The notes: generated by a model not told the origin, from the letters alone. 64,000 nucleotides of DNA from JAHEJE01 sp965216335 (GCA_965216335.1 OZ244154.1:434001-498000), one strand, 5' to 3'; counted from the stretch's first letter, positions 21,998 to 31,597 are shown. Made by a program: numbers and translations.

Positions 21998-23041
21998 ATG
22001 GTTGCAATGCGACAAATCCTGATGTCACCGGTTTGGGTTGCCCAGATTTTCGGCATGTCAAAGTCGTTCAAGGCCAACCCGGTGCTTGGCAGCGGAATTT
22101 TGAACAGGTGCGGACTGCATGCCGCCAGACTAATTGCGGCGCATGCGGTCACCCGATTCCGGCTGTTCACTCTGGCACCGCTGGTGTCGCGTGAGCATCG
22201 CCAGACCTTCCGGCGGGACGGCTTCGTAATCATTGAGAATTTCCTCGATTCGGCTGCTTTCAAAGAACTCGATGCCCAGGCCCGAAATGCCCGCGGCGAA
22301 GTTCGCGAGTGCATTCAGGGCGATACTCTGACCCATCGCATCTTGCTGGACGAAGAGACTTTGCCTGATATGCCCGCCGTGCGCGCGCTGGTGGAGAACC
22401 CGCGCTATGAACGCGTACTGAAATATTGTGGCTCGCGGCTTAAGCGCCCTTTGTACTACATCCAGTCAATCAAAAACGGATACCGCGATGGCCGCAGCGA
22501 TCCGCAAAAGGTGCTGCATTCCGATACGTTTCATCCGACCATGAAGGCCTGGTTCTTCCTGGATGACGTTACACACGACAAGGGACCGTTCACCTACGTG
22601 CCCGGTTCGCACCGCCTGACCCTGGCACGGCTCAAGTGGGAATACCGGCGCAGCATTCAGGGCAGCGACCTGAACGACGGTTATTCCGAAAAGGGCTCAA
22701 TGCGTGCCGACCTTTCCGATCTGGAAGAGATGGGCCTGGCGCAGCCAAAGCCATGTACGGTCAAGCGCAACACGCTGGTGGTGGCGGACACGCATGGCTT
22801 CCACTGCCGCGGACAGGCGGCCGAGGGGTCCTCACGGCTCGAGATCTGGGCTTACAGCCGTACCAACCCGTTCAACCCGCTACCCGGTCTGGGCTTGAAA
22901 CTGTTCAGCCGCATCGAGCACAAGCTGGCCAGGAAATACTGGGACTATGAGGATCGCAAGGCGGCGCGGCGCAACGTGCTGTCGTCCTGGCACAAGGTGC
23001 CGCCGGAAAAGATGCACGAAGTAACGGCCGACCGCTCCTGA
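21998..23041 (+). CDS. Phytanoyl-CoA dioxygenase (PhyH) family protein
   Basis: 347-residue non-haem Fe(II)/2-oxoglutarate-type oxygenase. The iron motif HxD is in VLHSDTFHPTMKAWFFLDDV (about residue 180), followed by DKGPFTYVPGSHR, and the distal histidine is probably in DTHGFHCRGQA (about residue 265). The arginine in SSRLEIW may bind 2-oxoglutarate. The N-terminal ~60 residues contain a moderately hydrophobic segment. The substrate is unknown; families like this hydroxylate lipids, amino acids or secondary metabolites. Its position beside a capsule-type gene suggests a cell-surface or glycan role, but this is inference. Confidence 0.85.
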   Translation: MVAMRQILMSPVWVAQIFGMSKSFKANPVLGSGILNRCGLHAARLIAAHAVTRFRLFTLAPLVSREHRQTFRRDGFVIIENFLDSAAFKELDAQARNARGEVRECIQGDTLTHRILLDEETLPDMPAVRALVENPRYERVLKYCGSRLKRPLYYIQSIKNGYRDGRSDPQKVLHSDTFHPTMKAWFFLDDVTHDKGPFTYVPGSHRLTLARLKWEYRRSIQGSDLNDGYSEKGSMRADLSDLEEMGLAQPKPCTVKRNTLVVADTHGFHCRGQAAEGSSRLEIWAYSRTNPFNPLPGLGLKLFSRIEHKLARKYWDYEDRKAARRNVLSSWHKVPPEKMHEVTADRS

Positions 23042-23054
23042 TTCGGCGCACGTT

Positions 23055-23531
23055 TCAGACAAACAGCCAGCGTGGTGTCCTGTTGCAATAGGCGGTCCAC
23101 TCGCTGCCGAATTTTTCCGACAGGTGGGCTTCCTCACGCTTGATGGCCAGATTGTAAACGGCAACTCCGGCTGCAACCGCGGCAATCAGAAACCAGCCGT
23201 TTGCAAACAGCCCGGAGGCGCCTGCCAACATCAGCGTGTTGCCGGAATAGATCGGGTTCCGCGATACTGAGAAAACTCCGTGTGTCACCAGCGTGTCAGC
23301 GGCCTTGTGCGGCAGTATATTGGTTTGCGCCCTGCGCATTGTCACAACAGCCAGGATATCGAGTGCGGCACCGACCAACCCAACGAGGCCTCCGCACACC
23401 CGGCCCACCCAGCTTGTCGTTATCAGCGCAATCTCAAGCGGCAGGACATAGTGCAGCGTGACGGCGCAGATCACGGCAAGAACCAGAATTATCGGCGGCC
23501 AGGGCAAGACATTTGGGCGTTCGTATGTCAT
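23055..23531 (-). CDS. Isoprenylcysteine methyltransferase-like membrane methyltransferase
   Basis: 158 residues with about four membrane helices (about 12-30, 42-65, 100-118, 120-135). The C-terminal half has SRNPIYSGNTLM and IKREEAHLSEKFGSEWTAYCNRTPRW, in outline the SAM-binding signature of the ICMT/phospholipid methyltransferase superfamily (RNPxY and the E..L...FG..Y motif). The substrate is unknown; small bacterial members methylate carboxyls or phospholipid headgroups. It ends 13 bases from the convergent PhyH-type gene, leaving no room for a separate terminator. Confidence 0.88.
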   Translation of the reverse strand: MTYERPNVLPWPPIILVLAVICAVTLHYVLPLEIALITTSWVGRVCGGLVGLVGAALDILAVVTMRRAQTNILPHKAADTLVTHGVFSVSRNPIYSGNTLMLAGASGLFANGWFLIAAVAAGVAVYNLAIKREEAHLSEKFGSEWTAYCNRTPRWLFV

Positions 23532-23628
23532 GTGATGTGTAGTAGGGCATCAACCACGCCGGGCGGCAAGCCCGAATCCCTGGTGATGAATCCGGATTGC
23601 TATTTTTCTGACCTGCCGGGAGGCCGCC

Positions 23629-24801
23629 ATGCTTACCAATGACTATCCAACACTCGACTTCGACCTCGGTGAAACCGCCGACATGCTGCGCGACATGGTG
23701 CGGTCGTTCACCAGCGACCACATTTCACCGATTGCCGGGCAGATCGACGAAACCAATGAGTTCCCGCGCCATCTGTGGCCACAGCTCGGTCAGTTGGGGC
23801 TTCTTGGCGTCACTGTCGAGGAGGAATATGGCGGGGCCGGCATGGGATACTTGGAACATGTGATCGCCATGGAGGAGATTTCGCGCGGTTCGGCCTCGGT
23901 CGGCCTGTCGTACGGCGCCCACTCCAACCTGTGTGTCAACCAGATTCGCCGCAACGGCAGCGAGGAACAGAAACGCAAGTATCTGCCGGGCCTGATATCA
24001 GGCGAACAAATGGGGGCGCTGGCCATGTCGGAAGCCGGTGCCGGTTCGGATGTGGTTTCGATGAGGCTGCGTGCCGACAAGAAGGGCGACCGCTATGTGC
24101 TGAACGGCACCAAGTTCTGGATCACCAACGGACCCTGCGTGGACACACTGGTGGTCTACGCCAAGACCGATCCGCAGGCCGGCCCCAGGGGTATCACGGC
24201 CTTCATCGTCGAGCGCGACTCCGACGGCTTTTCGACGGCCCAGAAACTCGACAAGCTCGGCATGCGCGGCTCCGACACCGGCGAACTGGTGTTCGAAAAC
24301 TGCGAGGTGCCGGAGGAAAACGTACTCGGCGGCGAGGGCAGGGGCGTCAACGTGCTGATGTCCGGCCTCGATTACGAACGCGCTGTGCTGGCTGCCGGCC
24401 CGATCGGCATCATGCAGGCCTGCATGGATATCGTGGTGCCCTACGTTCATGACCGCCAGCAGTTCGGCAAGCCAATCGGCACCTTCCAGCTCATGCAGGG
24501 CAAGCTGGCAGACATGTATACGACGCTAAATGCCTGTAAAGCCTACATTTATACGGTAGCCAAAGCCTGCGACCGTGGCCAGACGACGCGCAAGGACGCC
24601 GCTGGAGCGATCCTCTATGCCGCTGAAAAGGCCACTTGGATGGCGCTTGAGGCGATCCAGTGCCTTGGCGGCAACGGCTACATTTCCGAGTTTCCCACCG
24701 GCCGCCTGCTGCGCGATGCCAAACTGTACGAGATCGGCGCAGGCACCAGTGAAATCAGGCGCATGTTGATCGGCCGCGAACTGTTCGAGGAGTCGGCCTG
24801 A
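23629..24801 (+). CDS. ivd: Isovaleryl-CoA dehydrogenase
   Basis: FAD enzyme of leucine breakdown (isovaleryl-CoA to 3-methylcrotonyl-CoA). 390 residues, the normal length. Acyl-CoA dehydrogenase signatures are present: [73 protein letters not shown] and [22 protein letters not shown]. The glutamate in [15 protein letters not shown] fits the isovaleryl-specific catalytic position in helix G. GGGAGG precedes the ATG. The next pathway genes, mccB and mccA, lie 5 kb downstream, separated by unrelated genes. Confidence 0.96.
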   Translation: MLTNDYPTLDFDLGETADMLRDMVRSFTSDHISPIAGQIDETNEFPRHLWPQLGQLGLLGVTVEEEYGGAGMGYLEHVIAMEEISRGSASVGLSYGAHSNLCVNQIRRNGSEEQKRKYLPGLISGEQMGALAMSEAGAGSDVVSMRLRADKKGDRYVLNGTKFWITNGPCVDTLVVYAKTDPQAGPRGITAFIVERDSDGFSTAQKLDKLGMRGSDTGELVFENCEVPEENVLGGEGRGVNVLMSGLDYERAVLAAGPIGIMQACMDIVVPYVHDRQQFGKPIGTFQLMQGKLADMYTTLNACKAYIYTVAKACDRGQTTRKDAAGAILYAAEKATWMALEAIQCLGGNGYISEFPTGRLLRDAKLYEIGAGTSEIRRMLIGRELFEESA

Positions 24802-24871
24802 CGGGTGGGCCTGAAGAGTTTTTTCGCGGTTGCCCAAGGATCGGCATGTCCGGGGCGTCTAATACTGTGAC

Positions 24872-25429
24872 ATGCGCATGACCACGGATGACAACCAGCT
24901 GGCGTTCCGGGCCGCCGAAGGCGATGCACAGGCCTTCCGCGTGCTGCTGGAGCGCCACTATGACGGCATCTACCGGCTGGCCTTCCGCTGCCTGGGCAAT
25001 GCCGCCGATGCCGAGGATGTCGCCCAGGATGTTTGTGTTTCCCTGCCCGCCAAGCTGAAATCGTTTCGCGGCACGGCGAAACTGACCAGTTGGCTGTTCC
25101 GGCTGGTGCTCAACCGCGCCCGCGATGTCATGCGCCGCAATGCCCGCCAGCGAGCGCTGGACGAAACCTACGCCGCGGTCAGCGCGCTGACCGAAGCGGG
25201 GTGGCAGGACACCGCCCAGCAAGTCGATTGGCTCTACGCGACGCTGCAGTCGCTCGGCGATGACCTGCGCGAGACCGCCATCCTTGTGCTCGCAGAAGAC
25301 ATGACCCACGCCGAGGCCGGTGAGGTGCTCGGCATCAAGGAGGCGACCGTGTCGTGGCGCATGCACGAGATACGCAAGAAATTGAAGGCGCTGGCCGAGG
25401 CTGGCGAGAGTGGTCGCGATGACCGATGA
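24872..25429 (+). CDS. ECF-type RNA polymerase sigma factor
   Basis: 185 residues. Region 2 contains LLERHYDGIYRLAFRCLGNA and DAEDVAQDVCVSL (about residues 24-60), and TSWLFRLVLNRARDVMRRN is the end of that region. Region 4 contains THAEAGEVLGIKEATVSWRMHEIRKKL, the helix-turn-helix for the -35 element. The following VWA gene starts inside its last codons (ATG at 25419), so the two are coupled and the membrane VWA protein may hold or sense for the sigma factor. No zinc-finger anti-sigma gene is present. The start could be 24872 or the ATG two codons later. Confidence 0.92.
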   Translation: MRMTTDDNQLAFRAAEGDAQAFRVLLERHYDGIYRLAFRCLGNAADAEDVAQDVCVSLPAKLKSFRGTAKLTSWLFRLVLNRARDVMRRNARQRALDETYAAVSALTEAGWQDTAQQVDWLYATLQSLGDDLRETAILVLAEDMTHAEAGEVLGIKEATVSWRMHEIRKKLKALAEAGESGRDDR

Positions 25430-27632
25430 ACTGAACAAACTGCAGGCTGCGCTGAAGGATGCTGAAGTACCCGCGCCGCGCAAATCGGCGCGAGATGCTG
25501 CAATTACTGCAGCCATGCAGGCACTGGAAGAAGAAAATGTCCAGGTCCGCCAAGGATCGGGGCTGCTGGATCGTCTCAAGAACACGGGGCTGAACGTGTT
25601 CAACACCCTTTTCAGGAGACGACCCATGACGACATCCTCAATCAATCTCAGACCGATGCTGCTCGGCGGTGCCAGCCTGGCCGCCGTATCGCTCGCGATC
25701 CTCAACGTCGACCATCTGCGCCAGGTGATGCCGGTTCCCGGTGAGGACAGGATTGCGTCGCTGGAAGCGGAAAAACCGGACGCAAAGCGTGCCGACAAAG
25801 GAGCTGGCACCGCCAAGGTTGGCAACGAACTGAAGAAGAGTGAAATGGATCAGGGCGGATCTAGGCGCGAAAACGTTGCTCAGCTCCCTCAAGCGTCAGA
25901 GCCGGCTGCCGTTGAAGAGCTTCAGATGTCTGGCGATGCGAGCGATGCGGACATAAACGCACAAACGGCCGCAAATGCAATCGGCGGCAAGCCTAAAACG
26001 GGGTCCGATGCTGCCGCGCCGATAGGAGGCAATCAAAAGACTTTCGCCGACGCAGTCCAGCCGCCGGCACCTGGTATAGCCGCTGAGAGCTTTTCATCTG
26101 GGGTTGCTTCAGCTCAGAAGCAGAAAGTCCTCGGTTACCGGACAAGGGCCAAGCGGCGCTCCGACATCGTTCAGCCAACCTATCAGGACCAGGGGCGGGA
26201 CAAGTTCGACGAATACACCCCCAATCCGGTCAAGGTCACCAGAACCGACCCGGTCTCGACATTCTCCATCGACGTCGACACCGCGTCCTATGCCTTCATG
26301 CGGGCTTCACTCAACAATGGTGTGCTGCCGCAGGCAAATGCGGTGCGCACCGAGGAGCTGATCAACTACTTCCCCTATGATTATGCGCCGCCGGAGGACC
26401 GCAGCAGGCCGTTCGCCACCCATGTTTCGGTGATACCGACGCCGTGGAACGCCGAAACCAAACTGTTGCACATCGGCATCAAGGGCTACGACCTGCCCAA
26501 GACCGAAAAGCCGCGCGCCAACCTGGTGTTCCTGATCGATACCTCCGGCTCGATGAACGCGCCCAACAAGCTTCCGCTACTGGTCAACTCTTTCAAGCTG
26601 TTACTCGATAGCCTGAGCCCGGACGACACGGTGTCGATCGTCACCTATGCCGGCCGCGCCGGTACCGTGCTGGAGCCGACAAAGGCCGGCGAAAGGGCCA
26701 AGATCCTTGCCAGTCTCGACCGCTTGCGCTCGCGAGGTTCGACGGCCGGTGCCGAAGGCATACGCCAAGCTTATCAGCTTGCAGAGCAGAACTACCAGGA
26801 AAACGGCGTCAACCGCGTGATCCTCGCCACCGACGGCGATTTCAATGTCGGCATCACCAACCAGGACGAACTGAAGAGTTACATCGAACGCAAGCGCAAG
26901 ACCGGCGTTTCCCTGTCCGTTCTCGGCTTCGGGCGCGGCAACTACAACGACGCCCTGATGCAGACCCTGGCCCAGAATGGCAACGGCAATGCCGCCTATA
27001 TCGACAACCTGTCGGAGGCTCGAAAAGTTCTGGCCGAGGAAGCCAGCGCCACGCTGTTCACCATCGCCAAGGATGTCAAGATCCAGATCGAGTTCAACCC
27101 GGCCGCCGTGTCCGAGTACCGGCTGATCGGCTATGAAACCCGGCTGCTCAAACGTGAAGACTTCAACAACGACAAGATCGATGCCGGCGAAATTGGCGCC
27201 GGGCACTCGGTGACGGCGATCTATGAGTTGACGCCGGTCGGGTCCAAGGCGGCACTGGTCGACGACCTGCGCTACCAGCATGAGCCTGTCGAAGAAGCCG
27301 ACCCGTCGCCGGACAACGAGTATGGCTTCCTGAAACTGCGCTACAAGCTGCCCGACAGCGAGACCAGCACTCTGATTTCACGTGCTGTCACGCTGGCTGA
27401 CGAAGTTGACAGGATTGCGCAGGCCGGCACCGAGACCCGCTTCGCCAGTGCCGTCGCCGCTTACGGCCAACTGCTGCGCGGCGGACGCTACACGGGCAAC
27501 TACAGTTATGACGATGTCATCACGCTCGCCCAGGGCGCGCGCGGCGAGGACCGGTTCGGCTATCGCGCAGAATTCATCAATCTTGTGCGCCTGGCCAAGA
27601 GTGCTGCCGCATTGCAGCCACTCAAGCCGTGA
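25419..27632 (+). CDS. Membrane-anchored von Willebrand factor A protein (YfbK-like)
   Basis: 737 residues from the ATG at 25419. The order is: a ~65-residue cytoplasmic N-terminal part, one membrane helix (about 74-93, GGASLAAVSLAILN), a ~170-residue low-complexity linker rich in Ala, Lys and Gln, then the YfbK-type vWA module. SIDVDTASYAFMRASLNNG marks the N-terminal vWF_A domain, LVFLIDTSGSMN is the MIDAS DxSxS, ILATDGDFNVGI is the later MIDAS Asp, and the C-terminal third is DUF3520-like. The gene overlaps the ECF sigma gene by 11 bases. A sensor/anti-sigma role is inferred from coupling and topology; no anti-sigma domain is recognisable. Confidence 0.9.
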   Translation: MTDELNKLQAALKDAEVPAPRKSARDAAITAAMQALEEENVQVRQGSGLLDRLKNTGLNVFNTLFRRRPMTTSSINLRPMLLGGASLAAVSLAILNVDHLRQVMPVPGEDRIASLEAEKPDAKRADKGAGTAKVGNELKKSEMDQGGSRRENVAQLPQASEPAAVEELQMSGDASDADINAQTAANAIGGKPKTGSDAAAPIGGNQKTFADAVQPPAPGIAAESFSSGVASAQKQKVLGYRTRAKRRSDIVQPTYQDQGRDKFDEYTPNPVKVTRTDPVSTFSIDVDTASYAFMRASLNNGVLPQANAVRTEELINYFPYDYAPPEDRSRPFATHVSVIPTPWNAETKLLHIGIKGYDLPKTEKPRANLVFLIDTSGSMNAPNKLPLLVNSFKLLLDSLSPDDTVSIVTYAGRAGTVLEPTKAGERAKILASLDRLRSRGSTAGAEGIRQAYQLAEQNYQENGVNRVILATDGDFNVGITNQDELKSYIERKRKTGVSLSVLGFGRGNYNDALMQTLAQNGNGNAAYIDNLSEARKVLAEEASATLFTIAKDVKIQIEFNPAAVSEYRLIGYETRLLKREDFNNDKIDAGEIGAGHSVTAIYELTPVGSKAALVDDLRYQHEPVEEADPSPDNEYGFLKLRYKLPDSETSTLISRAVTLADEVDRIAQAGTETRFASAVAAYGQLLRGGRYTGNYSYDDVITLAQGARGEDRFGYRAEFINLVRLAKSAAALQPLKP

Positions 27633-27645
27633 AGAGTGCTTCACG
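27628..27645. terminator. Hairpin at the end of the VWA gene
   Basis: CGTGAAG-AGTG-CTTCACG is a perfect 7-bp stem with a 4-base loop that includes the VWA stop codon. No T-run follows, so it is at best a weak terminator or an mRNA 3' boundary. Confidence 0.4.
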
Positions 27646-27785
27646 ACGCTGAAGGCGGGCGCGCAAGCGTCCGCTCTTCCGCGCCATGGTGTTGTGTCTT
27701 GCAGCAAAACCCGGAATCCGCAATGGTGTCGACAGGGCAGGGCACTGACTTTGCAAATGTTCGCGACACAAGGGGAATTCGCCGG

Positions 27786-28496
27786 ATGGCCAGTGCGGAA
27801 CAGCTCGATATTCTTAGACACCTGACGACGGCAACGGTCACCACCATCCTTTTGAAGAAGGGCATCCGCAACACCTGGATGCGCGGATCGATGCCATTTG
27901 CCGCCGGCCAGTCCCGTGTTGCCGGGCCGGCATTCACCATGCGGTTTGTTCCCATGCGCGAAGACCTGGCGACGCCGGAAAGCTGGACCAGCCCGGTTTC
28001 GACCCGCCATGCCATTGAGGATATGCCCAAGGGCGCCATCGCGGTCGCCGACGCCATGGGGGTCAGCGATGCCGGGATCTTCGGAGACATACTGTGCGCC
28101 CGCATGCACAAGCGCGGCGTTCAGGCTCTCATCACCGATGGTGTCATGCGCGACGCCGCCGGGGTCAGGGACACCGGGCTGCCAGTTTGGTGCGCCGGCA
28201 TCGCCGCACCACCATCGATTGCCGGACTGACCTTCGTCGGCTGGCAGGAACCGGTCGCTTGCGGCGGCGCGGCCGTGTTTCCAGGCGATATCGTCTGCGC
28301 GGACGAAGACGGCGCGGTCGTCATTCCCAAGGCGCTGGTTGACCATGTCACCGAAGCCGGGCCTGAGCAGGAAAGACTTGAGGGATGGCTGGTGAGCGAA
28401 GTCGAAAGCGGTGCCGCGTTGCCGGGTCTCTACCCGCCGAACGATGAAACCCGTTCGCGCTATGAAACCTGGCGCAAGCGACAGTTGGGAGAATAG
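27786..28496 (+). CDS. RraA-family protein (HMG aldolase / regulator fold)
   Basis: 236 residues from the ATG at 27786, which has GGGGA about 10 bases upstream and gives MASAEQLDILRHLTTATVTT; an ATG at 27723 without a ribosome site is the alternative. The family core GDILCARMHKRGVQALITDGVMRDAAGV contains the G-D-x(n)-DGxxRD motif of metal-dependent RraA-like aldolases and decarboxylases. Related proteins cleave 4-hydroxy-4-methyl-2-oxoglutarate or oxaloacetate-type acids. The presence of the catalytic Arg and Asp argues for an enzyme rather than an RNase E inhibitor. The rhodanese gene starts 2 bases after the stop. Confidence 0.88.
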   Translation: MASAEQLDILRHLTTATVTTILLKKGIRNTWMRGSMPFAAGQSRVAGPAFTMRFVPMREDLATPESWTSPVSTRHAIEDMPKGAIAVADAMGVSDAGIFGDILCARMHKRGVQALITDGVMRDAAGVRDTGLPVWCAGIAAPPSIAGLTFVGWQEPVACGGAAVFPGDIVCADEDGAVVIPKALVDHVTEAGPEQERLEGWLVSEVESGAALPGLYPPNDETRSRYETWRKRQLGE

Positions 28497-28497
28497 G

Positions 28498-28902
28498 ATG
28501 TCTCAGAGTATTTCAAAAGGCATCAAAGAGTTATGCGCAGAAGCTCAAGCGAAAATTGAAAATGTGGATGCAGCCGGCGCGATGCGCATGCAGGCCGACG
28601 GCGGAGCAACCATCGTCGACATTCGCGATATTCGCGAGCTTTGGCGCGATGGCGGGATCCCCGGTGCGCTGCATGCGCCACGCGGCATGCTGGAATTCTG
28701 GATTGACCCGGAAAGCCCTTACCACAAGCAACAGTTCGACGGTGATGGACCTTTCATATTCTGCTGCGCCGGGGGCATGCGCTCCGTTCTGGCGACATAT
28801 GCCGTGCAGCAGATGGGGCTGAAGCCGGTCTACAACCTTGCCGGCGGTTTCAAGGCCTGGAAAGACGCAGGAGGCCCCGTTGCGGTTGTTGAAAAGCGTT
28901 AG
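28498..28902 (+). CDS. Rhodanese-like domain protein
   Basis: 134 residues, a single rhodanese domain. IVDIRDIRELWRDGGIPGALH is the substrate-entry part, and FIFCCAGGMRSVLATYAVQQMG carries the active-site loop with cysteine in CAGGMRS. A sulfur-carrier or sulfurtransferase role is expected, acceptor unknown. The C-terminal YNLAGGFKAWKDAGGPV is standard. Part of a tight operon: 1 base after rraA, and its last 23 bases overlap the downstream lyase gene. Confidence 0.93.
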   Translation: MSQSISKGIKELCAEAQAKIENVDAAGAMRMQADGGATIVDIRDIRELWRDGGIPGALHAPRGMLEFWIDPESPYHKQQFDGDGPFIFCCAGGMRSVLATYAVQQMGLKPVYNLAGGFKAWKDAGGPVAVVEKR

Positions 28903-29785
28903 TATCAGGCTTGCGTTGCGGGGGATGCGGTCCGGTCTTGCTGGATCGGCGGCAGCCTGCATCGTGGTGCCGCTCGCTTGTGCAGAGCCTTCAGAGATCG
29001 AACTGGCCGATACTTTCGACACCGCACCGCTTGATCCCAAGCGCTGGTCAACATATCGCGTGCCGCAGAAACGACACTGGATCGACCGACACACGGTCTT
29101 CAGTGGCAAGGGTGCCCTGGCTATTCGTGTCAAGGGAAACGACATCGGCGCTGACTGCCAGTGTCAGCAAAACGAGATCCGTGAGGCCTCCAAGCGCAGG
29201 CTGAAGTTCGGGCAGGAAGCATGGTACAGCTTCCGGCTCCGGATCCGCGGAACCTGGCCGCCCACCGGAGGCCAGCGCTGGGTGATCGGCGGCTGGAAAC
29301 AGGAGACCGACGGCAGCGCTTTCCTTGCCCAGCGATTCGACCGCGGTGTGTTCCACATCACCGTTGAAAGCGGCAATACGCGCGTCTTGCTGGCAAGTTC
29401 GACCAGAAAGGCGACCGGGTTTCTGGAGGTGCTTAAGAAGGGGCTGTTTGAGGGGTTCGAATTCGTCGGCGACACCGAGCGTTATAGTGGCGAGCACGAC
29501 CTGCAGATCGCCTATGGCCCGGACCCGATCCTGCCCGACCCGGCCAAGGATTGGGTAAAAATGGACTACCGGGTAAAGGGTGGGCTGAAAGGCGACGGCA
29601 TCGTGGAGGTCTACGCGGACGACCGGCTGATCGTGAGCGCAAAGGGTACGATCGGCGTCAGCCCGTCCGCCGGTCCGACACAGTATTTCAAGATCGGCCA
29701 CAACCGCGATCTGATGCCCGGCACGGCGACGCTTTTTCTGGATGAATTCAGCCGTACCGAGGAACGTGCGACGAATCGACAGTAA
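28880..29785 (+). CDS. Exported polysaccharide lyase-like protein (heparin lyase I fold)
   Basis: 301 residues from a TTG at 28880 preceded by AGGAGG with 5-base spacing, all inside the end of the rhodanese gene. The N-terminus RLLKSVSIRLALRG then a hydrophobic run ending VPLACA is a signal peptide. The body has NEIREASKRRLKFGQEAWYS, GGQRWVIGGWKQETDGSAF and TQYFKIGHNRD, matching the jelly-roll polysaccharide lyase family PF14099. The substrate is not predictable and catalytic residues are not clear to me. Co-transcription with rraA and rhodanese is strongly indicated by the overlap. Confidence 0.8.
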   Translation: MRLLKSVSIRLALRGMRSGLAGSAAACIVVPLACAEPSEIELADTFDTAPLDPKRWSTYRVPQKRHWIDRHTVFSGKGALAIRVKGNDIGADCQCQQNEIREASKRRLKFGQEAWYSFRLRIRGTWPPTGGQRWVIGGWKQETDGSAFLAQRFDRGVFHITVESGNTRVLLASSTRKATGFLEVLKKGLFEGFEFVGDTERYSGEHDLQIAYGPDPILPDPAKDWVKMDYRVKGGLKGDGIVEVYADDRLIVSAKGTIGVSPSAGPTQYFKIGHNRDLMPGTATLFLDEFSRTEERATNRQ

Positions 29786-29847
29786 GACTTCGGTACCGTT
29801 GCACGAACGAACCCATGCGCGTACGGTTACAGTAGAAACAACCGCTT

Positions 29848-29863
29848 TTTACCTTAAGGTAAA
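29848..29863. promoter_or_regulatory. 16-bp perfect palindrome upstream of mccB, LiuR-like operator
   Basis: TTTACCTTAAGGTAAA is a perfect palindrome 74 bases upstream of the mccB start. MerR-type regulators of branched-chain amino acid catabolism (LiuR) bind palindromes of this size and general form (TTTAC...GTAAA), and mccB is a typical target. No LiuR gene is in the window. The identity of the regulator is an inference. Confidence 0.6.
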
Positions 29864-29937
29864 CACAGATTTTGGCGTGTTTTGCAGCCGTCGGGGACAG
29901 AACAACACTACAACGGTTTCTTTTGGGGGACATGGCG

Positions 29938-31545
29938 ATGACAATTCTGCACTCGAACGTGATGTCCAATGCGCCGGAATTTCAGGCGAACGCTGAAGCG
30001 ATGGCGAGCTTCTGCGGCGACTTGGCCGACAAGCGTTCCAAGTCAGCACTTGGCGGCAGCGCGAAGTCTCGCCAGCGGCATCTGGCGCGCGGCAAGAAAC
30101 TGCCCCGTGACCGGGTCAACCAGCTGATCGATCCAGGCACCCCGTTCCTCGAACTCTCACCATTGGCTGCCAACGGCATGTATGGCGATGAGATACACGG
30201 AGCGGGTTTGATCACCGGCATCGGCCGGGTTTCGGGGCGCGAGTGCATGATCGTCTGCAACGATGCCACGATTAAGGGCGGAACCTACTATCCGATGACC
30301 GTCAAGAAACACTTGCGGGCCCAGGAAATTGCCACCGAAAACCGTCTGCCCTGCATTTATCTGGTCGATTCCGGCGGGGCCAATCTGCCCAACCACACCG
30401 AGGTGTTTCCAGACAAGGAGCATTTCGGCCGCATCTTCTACAACCAGGCGCGAATGTCTGCCATGGGCGTCGCGCAGATTGCCTGCGTCATGGGCTCGTG
30501 CACTGCCGGGGGAGCCTATGTGCCGGCCATGTGCGATGAAACCATCATCGTGCGAAACCAGGGAACAATTTTTCTGGCCGGCCCACCGCTGGTGAAAGCG
30601 GCAACCGGCGAAACGGTCTCGGCGGAAGAGCTGGGAGGCGCCATAGTACATACCCGGGACTCCGGCGTTGCCGATCATTTGGCTGAAGACGACGACCATG
30701 CCCTGGCACTGGTTCGCCAGGCTGTGTCCAATCTCCAGCCCGGCGCAAGGTCAGCATTGCAGCTTGGCAGGCCGCAACCGCCGGCATATCCGGCCGAACA
30801 GCTGAACGGGATCATGCCGACAAGCCTGGCCAAGTCATTCGACGTGCGCGAGGTTATCGCTCGGCTGGTCGACGGTTCGCACTTCGATGAGTTCAAGCGC
30901 GACTATGGTTCGACGCTCGTCACCGGCTTTGCCCACTTGTGGGGCATTCCCATCGCCATACTGGCCAACAATGGAATTCTGTTTTCGGAATCCGCGCTGA
31001 AGGGCGCCCATTTCATCGAACTGGCCTGCCAGCGCCAGATCCCGCTGCTGTTCATCCAGAACATTTCCGGCTTCATGGTCGGCAAGAAGTACGAGGCCGG
31101 CGGCATAGCCCGCGATGGCGCTAAACTTGTAACCGCCGTCGCTTGTGCCGCCGTTCCGAAGATCACGCTGATCATCGGCGGCTCTTTCGGCGCCGGTAAT
31201 TACGGCATGTGCGGCCGCGCCTACCAGCCGCGTTTCCTGTTCTCCTGGCCGTCCAGCCGTATTTCGGTGATGGGCGGAGAGCAGGCCGCATCAGTATTGG
31301 CGACAGTCAAGCGGGACAACATCGAGGCTGAAGGAGGTTCCTGGACAGCCAAAGAAGAAGAAGCGTTCAAGACTCCGGTCCGCGAACAGTTCGAGCGCGA
31401 GGGTCATCCGTACTATGCGACCGCCCGTCTTTGGGATGACGGGGTAATCGCGCCTGAAGAAACGCGTGACGTTCTGGGCCTGGCATTCGCGGCCACCCTG
31501 AATGCCCCGCAGGAACAGAGCAAGTTCGGCGTCTTTAGAATGTAG
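29938..31545 (+). CDS. mccB: 3-methylcrotonyl-CoA carboxylase beta subunit
   Basis: Carboxyltransferase of leucine breakdown. 535 residues from the ATG at 29938, which has GGGGGA at a good distance; an ATG two codons earlier is too close to it. The family signatures are present: [82 protein letters not shown] and [20 protein letters not shown]. The oxyanion Gly-rich loops and the MCC-specific CDETIIV are intact. The partner subunit mccA lies downstream but an Mrr-type endonuclease gene sits in between. Confidence 0.96.
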   Translation: MTILHSNVMSNAPEFQANAEAMASFCGDLADKRSKSALGGSAKSRQRHLARGKKLPRDRVNQLIDPGTPFLELSPLAANGMYGDEIHGAGLITGIGRVSGRECMIVCNDATIKGGTYYPMTVKKHLRAQEIATENRLPCIYLVDSGGANLPNHTEVFPDKEHFGRIFYNQARMSAMGVAQIACVMGSCTAGGAYVPAMCDETIIVRNQGTIFLAGPPLVKAATGETVSAEELGGAIVHTRDSGVADHLAEDDDHALALVRQAVSNLQPGARSALQLGRPQPPAYPAEQLNGIMPTSLAKSFDVREVIARLVDGSHFDEFKRDYGSTLVTGFAHLWGIPIAILANNGILFSESALKGAHFIELACQRQIPLLFIQNISGFMVGKKYEAGGIARDGAKLVTAVACAAVPKITLIIGGSFGAGNYGMCGRAYQPRFLFSWPSSRISVMGGEQAASVLATVKRDNIEAEGGSWTAKEEEAFKTPVREQFEREGHPYYATARLWDDGVIAPEETRDVLGLAFAATLNAPQEQSKFGVFRM

Positions 31546-31597
31546 CAGGAGGTTGTAGCAGGCCACGAGGCCAAAAGGGGCTGGCAAGTAATCATCA

